Source: CAZOIA01 sp964579675
Lineage (GTDB): Bacteria > Planctomycetota > Phycisphaerae > UBA1845 > PWPN01
Length of the DNA: 64,000 bases
Assembly (NCBI GenBank): GCA_964579675.1
Contig: CAZOIA010000003.1
Span: forward strand, 5,652 to 69,651
Direction: 5' to 3'
Numbering within the stretch: position 1 is the stretch's first letter; each line of letters begins with the position of its first letter. A model generated the notes under the pieces. The model ran no database searches. It saw nothing but the letters and a program-made list of their open reading frames with translations, and was not told where the DNA came from. Made by a program: the position numbers and the translations under genes. Of this stretch, positions 57,404-64,000 are shown piece after piece.

Positions 57404-58579
57404 ATGTCACGTCTTGCACGGGTCCTGCGAGCGGTCCGTCGAACCACGATGAGGCTGGCGCTGGGGACCTTTACCCTGCTTGCTGCGACGTGCGACAAGG
57501 ACGGGCCGGCCGATGTCACGGCGGGAAGCGGCGGGGGCAAGAGCGCCGAGAGAGTGGCCGCAGGGCCTGAAACATCGCAGCCGGCGTGGCCGATCGGCCA
57601 AGCGAGGGCCAGAGGTCCGACGGAGACGATGCCCTTTTCTGAGGGGGGCGCCCGGTCATACATCGGTGAACACCTGGGTCAAACCCGCCTGCAGGAAGCC
57701 CCCCGCCTGGACATCTTCGCGGCATCGGCGCTGGGCATGGTGGATCGTGTTGCGGCCCTTGTCGAACAGGACCCCTCACTGGTCAGGGCCGGGTGTGGTC
57801 AACGCCGGACCCCCCTCCATTCGGCAGCGGCCAAGGGCCATGAGGCCGTGGCGGAGCTTCTCATCGCCAGGGGAGCAGATGTGAACGCGCAGGACCAGTT
57901 GGGCCTGACCCCGCTGCATGTGGCGGCATTCGCCGGCCAAAGACGCATGGCGGGATTTCTCATTGCCAACGGCGCGGACATACATGTCAGGGCCTCGGAC
58001 GGCTGGACCGCCCTGCACGAGGCGGCGAGCAGCGGGCACGGGTCTGTGGCGGGGCTCCTCGTTGACCGGGGCGCCGACGTCGATGCGAGGGACGAGGCGG
58101 GCACTACCCCCCTGTACCGCGCGGCGCAAAGGGGCCGCACCCTTGCCGCAGAGCTTCTCATTGCCAAGGGAGCTGAGGTCGATGCAAAGGGCGACTTCGG
58201 CGACACCCCCCTGTGGATAGCGGCACTCAACGGTCACAACGCCGTAGCCGAACTGCTCATCGCCGCGGGCGCCGACGTCAATGCGACCGATACGCTTGGC
58301 GGCAGCCCGCTGGACTATGCGGCAAAGGAGGGCCACACGCCGCTGGTGAAGTTGCTCATAGCAAAGGGCGCTGACGTCAATGGCAAGGACCGTGTCGGCC
58401 AGACTGCCCTGCACTTCGCCGCATCGAGCGGCCACAAGCCGGTGGTGGAGCTTCTCATCGCCGAGAATGCTCAGGTCAATGCCAAGGACACCAGAAGCCG
58501 GACCCCGTTGCAGATGGCACAGCGACAGGGTCACCAGGCCGTCGCCGACCTTCTCCGCAAGCACGGGGCGAAGGAATGA
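57404..58579 (+). CDS. Exported ankyrin-repeat protein
   Basis: A 391-residue protein. Residues ~1-30 are basic, then hydrophobic (LALGTFTLLAATC); Cys30 may be lipidated but Thr at -1 is not the ideal lipobox. A linker follows, then eight ankyrin repeats (~100-390) with the consensus G.TPLH.AA..GH..V..LLI..GADVN. This suggests protein binding at the cell surface or periplasm. The partner is unknown. The stop is 19 bp from the stop of the convergent gene at 58599. Confidence 0.78.
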   Translation: MSRLARVLRAVRRTTMRLALGTFTLLAATCDKDGPADVTAGSGGGKSAERVAAGPETSQPAWPIGQARARGPTETMPFSEGGARSYIGEHLGQTRLQEAPRLDIFAASALGMVDRVAALVEQDPSLVRAGCGQRRTPLHSAAAKGHEAVAELLIARGADVNAQDQLGLTPLHVAAFAGQRRMAGFLIANGADIHVRASDGWTALHEAASSGHGSVAGLLVDRGADVDARDEAGTTPLYRAAQRGRTLAAELLIAKGAEVDAKGDFGDTPLWIAALNGHNAVAELLIAAGADVNATDTLGGSPLDYAAKEGHTPLVKLLIAKGADVNGKDRVGQTALHFAASSGHKPVVELLIAENAQVNAKDTRSRTPLQMAQRQGHQAVADLLRKHGAKE

Positions 58580-58598
58580 CAAACTCTCGCTCTCCGAT

Positions 58599-59669
58599 TC
58601 ATTCAGGGGGTGCCTGCGAGCCGGGGTTCCGTGATGAATGATCCGAATCAGCCGGCTGGGTTGCCGGATTGACGGTCTTGTCCGGCAGCAGGGTCTTGCG
58701 GAGCGCTTCCAGGTTCGGTGCCAGGTCCAAGTGTGGGCGTACCACTTCGAGGAAAAGATCGTAATCGTAACGATTGTAGCCGAAATTGACGCCCGCCAGC
58801 GAAAGATAACGCACACGTTTGTTGACCACGTCCTTCAGGAAGCTTACGGTCTCGGGGTAGTAGATGAAGAACTGTCCCCCGCGTCCCATGATCTCGGAGG
58901 GGTTGATCTGGACCATCATGTTGCGGGCACCGATGGCACGGAATGCTTCGACCTGCTGGGTATTGAGGTAGTGACTGATAATCGTCCCGGGAAAGCGGCG
59001 CAACAGCCAGTGATGGAACGGCTGGGGTTGCCGCCACTTGCCGCCGATGGAGTCAACGTAGATGAACACCTCGGGATTGACCTGCCGGCAGGCGGTGAAG
59101 AACGCCTCCACTTCTTGTCTGAGTCTGGTGCTGTCGCCGGACCTGACGAACCACTCGATGCTCAATTTGACGATGTCCGCTCGGGCATCTCGCGGAATTT
59201 CAGGGCCCAGCCAGCTCCGAAGCCAGGGCGTGAGATGCTGCTGGTCCTTGACTTCGGGGAGCGCCAGCGGCTCAATCGCCACCATCAACCCTCGCTGGTG
59301 GGCATAGGACACGGTTTGAAAGAGAAAATCCCTGTAGTGAGGGTTCAGCCCTTCGGGCGTAAACAGATGACCCCTGGCGGTGCGGATATCGTCGCCCATG
59401 CAGAACACGTTGAACGCGCCGAGCGTCACCGCCTCATCCACCCAGTGCTGCATTCGGGCCAGTTCCCAGACGTAGTAGTCGTAGCGCGGGTAGAGCTGGA
59501 AGATGTGGCTACGACCGGTCTTCAGGTAAAGCTTGTTGAGTTCCTTGAAAACCTCCGGCCCGACCGCATCGGCCCAGACCTGGAATTCAGAAAGAACAAT
59601 GAACCTCTCCGGTGCGCTGTCAGCGGCGCCGGCGCCAAGAAACAGAGATAGGATCAGGGAAAGCATCAT
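58599..59669 (-). CDS. Secreted TIM-barrel-like protein, possible glycoside hydrolase
   Basis: A 356-residue protein with a short signal peptide (MMLSLILSLFLGAGAADSAP). The strand/helix pattern FNVFCMGDDIR, GLMVAIEPLALPE, VFIYVDSIGGKW, GTIISHYLN, NMMVQINPSEIMGRG and VRYLSLAGVNFGYN suits a TIM barrel. Acidic residues end several strands (E in IEPLA, D in VDSIG), as in retaining glycosidases, but no family is assigned. The C-terminal tail NPATQPADSDHSSRNPG is low-complexity. Confidence 0.55.
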   Translation of the reverse strand: MMLSLILSLFLGAGAADSAPERFIVLSEFQVWADAVGPEVFKELNKLYLKTGRSHIFQLYPRYDYYVWELARMQHWVDEAVTLGAFNVFCMGDDIRTARGHLFTPEGLNPHYRDFLFQTVSYAHQRGLMVAIEPLALPEVKDQQHLTPWLRSWLGPEIPRDARADIVKLSIEWFVRSGDSTRLRQEVEAFFTACRQVNPEVFIYVDSIGGKWRQPQPFHHWLLRRFPGTIISHYLNTQQVEAFRAIGARNMMVQINPSEIMGRGGQFFIYYPETVSFLKDVVNKRVRYLSLAGVNFGYNRYDYDLFLEVVRPHLDLAPNLEALRKTLLPDKTVNPATQPADSDHSSRNPGSQAPPE

Positions 59670-59786
59670 TTTCCTGCCTTTCTCGCCTCAGGGGAAACTG
59701 CGTCCCCTTTTCGCGTAACGGACTCGATGCCTGAGATAGTTGCGGCACGTCGTTGACCTGCCCTACGCGTGGCTGCCCCGCGTCGC

Positions 59787-60644
59787 TTACCTGCTCTGGG
59801 GTTTCGACGCGGGCTGTGATGCCGGTCCTGAGGCGGGCTGAGACGCGGGCCGCGAGCTTGCGGACCGGGCCGTCAGGATCGACGTTTTATACTGCTCGAC
59901 CGTGGCCCTGGTGGTGCGCTTCATGAGCACGGGTGAGCCGGGCTCACGAAACGACAGGAGTCGGTGATTCCTGTCGAGACGGTAGTGGCCGGCGGTTCCT
60001 TCGCCCTGATTGGCGACCGCGACCTCCGTCGTGCCGTCCGGCTTGAGGGTCGGCGTGAACACCTGATTGGCCGCGGCGCCAGTCATGGGATTGAAAACTC
60101 TCAAGGCGAACGGACCGTCTTTCGGCAGGGTCACGAGCTGCAGCAAGAAAGATGCGCCGATCACGAACGGCCTTTCGGGAATGGGCAACTCGCTGGACGT
60201 CTCGTCGCCTTGCTCCATGAGGTGAAGGCTGATCTTCTTCTGGCCGACCTTTGTCCTCGAGCGGAACAGAAGCATGTCGGCGTCTGGGGCATCAAGGGTG
60301 CATTCGATGCGGACCTCGGCGGGGGTAAACTTGGGATCTGCGGTGGCTTCCACGCGGGTCAGGAGGGCCGCGTCCTCGGTGAGCTTCTCCGTGAGGGCGT
60401 AACGGTATTCATACCTGTGCTTGTCCCTGCCGGCCTTGAGTGAGAGCTCGCCCACGCCGACGGTCTGTCCCTGCTGGTTCATCTCAAGGTATATCGTACC
60501 GGCATGCCCTTCATCGAGGGGCCGCAAGGTTCTCAACAGCTCGCTGCCCCTGGTCAACTCCGCCTTGAGATCCTGGCCCCATGAAACGGCCGCCGGACTC
60601 AAGAACACCGTCGAGAACAACACCACATGCCTCAACATTCTCAT
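59787..60644 (-). CDS. Secreted protein of unknown function with Ser/Pro/Ala tail
   Basis: A 285-residue exported protein with signal MRMLRHVVLFSTVFLSPAAV. The domain is beta-rich (HAGTIYLEMNQQGQTVGVGELS, RYEYRYALTEKL, EVRIECTLDAPDADMLLFRSRTKVG), and the last ~22 residues repeat PASQPAS. The ATG at 60644 is preferred to the one at 60668 because AGGGAG lies 7 bp upstream of it. It lies just downstream of the M3 peptidase gene on the same strand, with a 48-bp gap. No family is recognised. Confidence 0.6.
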   Translation of the reverse strand: MRMLRHVVLFSTVFLSPAAVSWGQDLKAELTRGSELLRTLRPLDEGHAGTIYLEMNQQGQTVGVGELSLKAGRDKHRYEYRYALTEKLTEDAALLTRVEATADPKFTPAEVRIECTLDAPDADMLLFRSRTKVGQKKISLHLMEQGDETSSELPIPERPFVIGASFLLQLVTLPKDGPFALRVFNPMTGAAANQVFTPTLKPDGTTEVAVANQGEGTAGHYRLDRNHRLLSFREPGSPVLMKRTTRATVEQYKTSILTARSASSRPASQPASGPASQPASKPQSR

Positions 60645-60692
60645 GTTACGACTCCCTGAAGCATTCATGGTTCGTCATTCATTCCTGGCGTA

Positions 60693-62405
60693 TCAGTCGA
60701 GCGTTTTCAGTTCTGCCAGCAGAGCGTCGATGAGCGGCCGGAGCGTGGCCCGGCTGAAATCGAACTTGACCCCGGCGGCGGCCCATAGCTCAGGCAGGGG
60801 GCGGGCCCCGCCCAGGGACAACGCCTCGCGGTACTGCCTGAGGGCGTTGGCTTTGTCCTGGCGGGCGTTCTGCCAGAGCTGGAGGGCGCCGATCTGGGCG
60901 ATGCCGTACTCGATGTAATAGAACGGACAGTTATACAGGTGGAGCTGGCGTTGCCATTGGGCCCGGCGGGCCTGCTCGTAGCCGGTCCAGTCTTCGACGC
61001 CGCCGAAGCGTTCGAGGAGCGACGACCACTGTTGCGTGCGCTGCTCGCGGGTATGGGTGGGGTTGGTGTAGAGCCAGTGCTGATATGCGTCGATGGTTGC
61101 GATCCAGGGGAAGATGTTCAGGATGCCTTCGAGCTGTTCGCGTCGGGCCCGCCCAAGATCGTCGCCGCGGTAGAACACGTCGAGGTGCTCGTAGGCTAAC
61201 AGCTCCATACCCATCGAGGCGACCTCGGCCATCTCCATACCACAGTGGCGGTAGGCCAGCAGCGGTTCGTCCCGGCACGCGATGCAGTGGAAGGCGTGGC
61301 CGGCCTCATGGAGCAGCATTTCCACGTCGCCGTGGAGCCCCACCGCGTTCATGAAGATGAACGGGTGCCGGGTCTCGTCGAAGGTGGCCTGGTAGCCGCC
61401 GGGGGCTTTGCCCTTTCGGCTTTCGAGATCGAGCCAGTCCGCCCGGACCATCTCATCGAACTGTTCCCCGAGGGCGGGGTCGATCCGGTGGAAGATGGCG
61501 GAACACTTCTCGGACAGGGTCGCGGCCTTCTCGAAGGGTCTGAGCGGCGGGCGGTTGTGTGGATCGACTCTCAGGTCCCAGGGGCGGAGGGGATCGACGG
61601 CCAACGTCTTGCGCCGCCGGTCCTGAACCGCCCGCCTGGCCGGCACGACAACATTCTCGACCGCGTCGTGGAAGGCGAAGCAGTCGGCCGGGGTGTAGTC
61701 GAACCGTTCATAGGCTTTGAACTGGTAGTCCCGGAAGTTGTCGAAGCCGGCGTTGGCGGCGATCTTCGCTCGCAGGTCCATCATCTTGTCGAAGATGTCG
61801 TCGAGTTCGTCGCGATCGGTGAGGCGGCGGTTGACCACCAGCTCCCAGGTTCCCTGGCGGATCGCGCGATCGGGCTCCTGCTGGTATCGGGCCATTTGCT
61901 GCAGCGTCTGCTCCCGGCCGTCGTACTCGACGGTCATGGCTCCGCAGAGTTTCTGATATTGCTGATATAGCTTCTTGTCCTCGGTTTGCAGCGGGACGTT
62001 CTCGGAGCGAAAGATCTCGACCGCGGTGGTGGTGCTGCGATCGTAGACGGCGTATCTCGACGTCGGCAGTTCTTTTCGGGCCGACGATGCGACGTACCGC
62101 TGTCGCAACTTGTGCCAGCGAGGCCTGCATTTCGGTTCAATCTGCTCGATGAAATGAAGATACGCTCGCTCGGCCTCCTCGTCGTCGGTATGGCGGGTCG
62201 AGGCGACGTCCCGCATCGTCGACTCCTCCTCGAGGCAGGCGGCGAGCTCGCTCCCGTCGAGCAGCCATTGCTCCAACTGTGCAACGGTGTCGATCGGGCG
62301 GCGTTCGAGATCGTCGAAGATCGGCTCGATCCGGTTCCAGTCACCCATGTCGGCGTCGGGGGGGACGAACTTCCGTGGGTAGTCTTTCCGCATGTCAACG
62401 TTCAT
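60693..62405 (-). CDS. M3-family oligoendopeptidase
   Basis: A 570-residue zinc peptidase. The zinc motif HEAGH is at 366-370 (VEMLLHEAGHAFHC), and the third ligand is a Glu in GMEMAEVASMGME (~394). The mostly helical fold and C-terminal YCPFYYIEYGIAQIGALQ-type motif (NCPFYYIEYGIAQIGALQLW) place it in the oligopeptidase F / PepF group, which cleaves short peptides in the cytosol. ATG at 62405 with GAGG 8 bp upstream. Confidence 0.9.
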   Translation of the reverse strand: MNVDMRKDYPRKFVPPDADMGDWNRIEPIFDDLERRPIDTVAQLEQWLLDGSELAACLEEESTMRDVASTRHTDDEEAERAYLHFIEQIEPKCRPRWHKLRQRYVASSARKELPTSRYAVYDRSTTTAVEIFRSENVPLQTEDKKLYQQYQKLCGAMTVEYDGREQTLQQMARYQQEPDRAIRQGTWELVVNRRLTDRDELDDIFDKMMDLRAKIAANAGFDNFRDYQFKAYERFDYTPADCFAFHDAVENVVVPARRAVQDRRRKTLAVDPLRPWDLRVDPHNRPPLRPFEKAATLSEKCSAIFHRIDPALGEQFDEMVRADWLDLESRKGKAPGGYQATFDETRHPFIFMNAVGLHGDVEMLLHEAGHAFHCIACRDEPLLAYRHCGMEMAEVASMGMELLAYEHLDVFYRGDDLGRARREQLEGILNIFPWIATIDAYQHWLYTNPTHTREQRTQQWSSLLERFGGVEDWTGYEQARRAQWQRQLHLYNCPFYYIEYGIAQIGALQLWQNARQDKANALRQYREALSLGGARPLPELWAAAGVKFDFSRATLRPLIDALLAELKTLD

Positions 62406-62423
62406 TTGTGGGCCTCAATAGCA

Positions 62424-62453
62424 GCGCGCTCCCCTTCGGGTCGCGGCTAAACA
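62424..62453 (-). repeat. Isolated inverted copy of the 60-bp array core
   Basis: The reverse complement reads GTTTAGCCGCGACCCG followed by AAGGGGAGCGCG, matching the array at 868-1025 except for one variable base. It lies just upstream of the M3 peptidase gene start. Confidence 0.8.
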
Positions 62454-62509
62454 ACGGTCTATTCCTGAGTTCATTCCTGAGTCTGTTCCTGGCCCCCTCT
62501 GTGTATCTC

Positions 62510-62600
62510 TGTTCGTCTCTCTATCTCTCCATATCTCTATCTCTCCATATCTTTATCTCTCCATGTCTCCGTCTCTCCATCTCTCCGTCTCTCTACCCCT
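62510..62600 (+). repeat. Pyrimidine-rich 8-bp periodic repeat
   Basis: About eleven octamers close to TCTCC(A/G)T(A/C) or TCTCTATC in a row. The unit length equals that of the octamer arrays at 3654 and 51673, but the sequence differs. Confidence 0.85.
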
Positions 62601-62622
62601 CCCTCGCTCCTCGTCGGGTTTC

Positions 62623-63627
62623 TCACTTCAGTCCCTGCAGCCGGACGCCTTTCATGATCTGCTCGCGGAAGATCACGAAAACCGTGAACAGGGGGATCGT
62701 CTCGATGACCGACAGGGCCATCAAGGCGTTGAACCCGATCCCCTGGCGCATCATTTCGAGCTGCTCCGGGCTGGCGGAGGCGGCTTCGGGGACGTTCCAG
62801 CCGGTCAGGAATCGCGACAACTTGTATAGCACGACCGAGAGCGGCCACTTCGATTGCTCGTTCATCAGGATAATATAGGGTGTGAGGAAGGAGTTCCATA
62901 CCGCGGTGAATGCGAAATAGGTGGTCACCATCACGACGGGAAAGCTGAGCGGGATGAGGAGGGAGACGACCACGCGCCATTCACTGGCTCCATCGAGCCG
63001 GGCGGATTCGAAGAGCTCATTGGGCAAGGTATCGAAGAATCCCTTGAAGAGCAGGAAGTTGAAGGCGTTGAAGCAGGCGGGCAGGATCACGCCCATATAG
63101 GTGCCGATGAAGGTGATCGAGGGGGCGGTTACATCGGTGAAGGGGATGTTCGGGATGTCGCGGGTGGGCCAGGGGAAGTGGCTCAGCAGCAGGAAGCGCG
63201 GAATGGTGCTGATCTCGCCCGGGATCATGAGGGTGCCGATCGCGAAGTAGAACAGTACGGTCTTGGGCCACCCGGTGTGCAGCCGGCTGACCGCGTAGGC
63301 CAGCAGCATCGTGATCGGGATCTGAAAGCCGACGGTCGTGCAGACGATGATGAGTGAGTTGGCGATGTAATACCACATCGGGTACTTGAAGACGGTGTCC
63401 GTCCGATGGGTGTTGAACAGCAGTTGGTAACTGGCGACGGTGGGTTCCGAGGGAATCAGTCGGCCCGGGTCCTTGAAGATCTCCTGGGTCGGCTTCATCG
63501 ACGCCGACACCATCCAGAGAAAGGGGAACAGGTGCAGGGCGACGCCCAGGATGAGCACGCTCCAGATGAAAACCAGGAGCGTGCGGGCGCGGAAGCTGGA
63601 TCGCCCGACCTGGGGTATCAGCGGCAT
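62623..63627 (-). CDS. Carbohydrate ABC transporter permease (MalG family)
   Basis: A 334-residue inner-membrane permease with six predicted helices. The cytoplasmic EAA loop reads ELFESARLDGASEWRVVVSLLIPLS, which contacts the ATPase. PTQEIFKDPGRLIPSEPTVASY at the start is typical of MalG-like subunits. The sugar is not deducible. It follows the MalF-like gene at the window edge on the same strand, so the two likely form the transporter channel. Confidence 0.9.
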   Translation of the reverse strand: MPLIPQVGRSSFRARTLLVFIWSVLILGVALHLFPFLWMVSASMKPTQEIFKDPGRLIPSEPTVASYQLLFNTHRTDTVFKYPMWYYIANSLIIVCTTVGFQIPITMLLAYAVSRLHTGWPKTVLFYFAIGTLMIPGEISTIPRFLLLSHFPWPTRDIPNIPFTDVTAPSITFIGTYMGVILPACFNAFNFLLFKGFFDTLPNELFESARLDGASEWRVVVSLLIPLSFPVVMVTTYFAFTAVWNSFLTPYIILMNEQSKWPLSVVLYKLSRFLTGWNVPEAASASPEQLEMMRQGIGFNALMALSVIETIPLFTVFVIFREQIMKGVRLQGLK

Positions 63628-63654
63628 GGCGGGGCCCCCAGGCTGAACGATGAA

Positions 63655-63703
63655 CTGAGAGTCGGGAATTGAGAACTGAGAATTGAGAGTCGAGAATCGA
63701 GGG
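63655..63703 (+). repeat. 7-bp periodic repeat (T/C)(T/C)GAGA(A/G)
   Basis: Seven consecutive heptamers between the two permease genes, with the best units at 63669-63703. The purine-rich composition differs from the surrounding DNA. Confidence 0.75.
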
Positions 63704-63817
63704 TTGGCATGCGCGCATATTGCGAAGCCGCTGGCGGCGCGGTCCGGATGGAGGATCGCCCGGCTCGCTGGACGCCGACGCCTGATGGCTGAAAGCTGAC
63801 CGCTGAGAGCCTTCCTC

Positions 63818-64000
63818 TCACGTGTCGATATCCTCCTTGAAGAACGTTCGCTGGAGGATCACGAGGATCATGATGACGAAGAAGAAAACGACGGCCAGGG
63901 CGGTCCCCTTGCCGAAATCGAGGTTGGCAAAGGCGATGTCGTAGATGTACAGGGCGACGGTGCGGGTGACGTCTCCGGGGCCGCCGCCGGTCATGATGAA
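63818..64000 (-). CDS. Carbohydrate ABC transporter permease (MalF family), C-terminal part
   Basis: The minus strand codes 60 residues from the window edge to a TGA at 63818-63820. MTGGGPGDVTRTVALYIYD, FANLDFGKGTALAVVFF and a final hydrophobic helix, VIMILVILQRTFF, are characteristic of the end of MalF/UgpA-type permeases. The gene continues beyond the window. It precedes the MalG-type gene, after a ~190-bp repeat-bearing gap. Confidence 0.88.
   Translation of the reverse strand, partial: FIMTGGGPGDVTRTVALYIYDIAFANLDFGKGTALAVVFFFVIMILVILQRTFFKEDIDT

Noticed and set aside
56164..57663. Minus-strand frame of 499 codons
   Set aside because: Antisense to the Gfo/Idh/MocA oxidoreductase gene.

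Overview
The window is GC-rich, AT-poor bacterial DNA that reads as a chromosomal fragment of a planctomycete, plausibly Phycisphaerae-like (inference). Supporting signs are a tandem DUF1080 protein, a formylglycine sulfatase, a Tat-exported Gfo/Idh/MocA oxidoreductase, a heparinase II/III-type lyase, a giant secreted protein ending in the Asp-rich dockerin-like repeats common in planctomycetes, a DUF1559-like pilin motif, and the rpsB-tsf-pyrH, lpxB, nrdR, purF, carB, argS and GTP-type pckG housekeeping genes. About 46 protein genes are supported. No rRNA, tRNA, CRISPR array, transposase or prophage gene was seen.

Layout. 1-10 kb: the end of a GH65 phosphorylase, a 60-bp repeat array, a DUF1080 protein, rpmB, a methyltransferase, a CtpA-type protease, a large MFS/spermidine-synthase/TPR fusion and an AAA+ ATPase. 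10-20 kb: a heparinase-like lyase, a PilT-like ATPase, trxB, purF with a broken flavin-reductase remnant behind it, a ribokinase and a HTH/receiver protein. 20-30 kb: an alpha/alpha-barrel protein, elbB, a repeat-rich interval with a gene remnant, a beta-propeller protein, a repeat-flanked sulfatase, a beta-lactamase-fold hydrolase, nrdR, an ECF sigma factor with a membrane partner, and a sigma-54 activator. 30-45 kb: pyrH, tsf, rpsB, lpxB, an fmdB-like zinc ribbon, a TMTC-like TPR membrane protein, a 1357-residue mosaic secreted protein and pckG. 45-64 kb: a VanZ-like protein, argS, an FAD oxidoreductase, an AIM24-like protein, carB, a Gfo/Idh/MocA oxidoreductase with a structured leader, an ankyrin protein, secreted proteins, an M3 peptidase and the end of a sugar ABC permease pair.

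Together the accessory genes suggest a heterotroph that degrades complex, partly sulfated polysaccharides (GH65, DUF1080, heparinase-like lyase, sulfatase, sugar ABC permeases, Gfo/Idh/MocA), with housekeeping genes scattered singly or in small operons. Most neighbours change strand frequently, so few long operons exist.

The most unusual feature is the repeat load. Several families of short palindromic or GC-rich repeats lie between genes. Some also appear to sit in frame inside conserved genes: carB, argS and the VanZ-like gene each carry an extra low-complexity peptide encoded by hairpin-forming DNA, and one hairpin core is shared by argS, the VanZ-like gene and an intergenic site. This resembles the protein-invading palindromic elements known from Rickettsia, although no relationship is shown here. 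A second family, about 210 bp, occurs twice in full with a truncated relative, and repeats flank the sulfatase gene.
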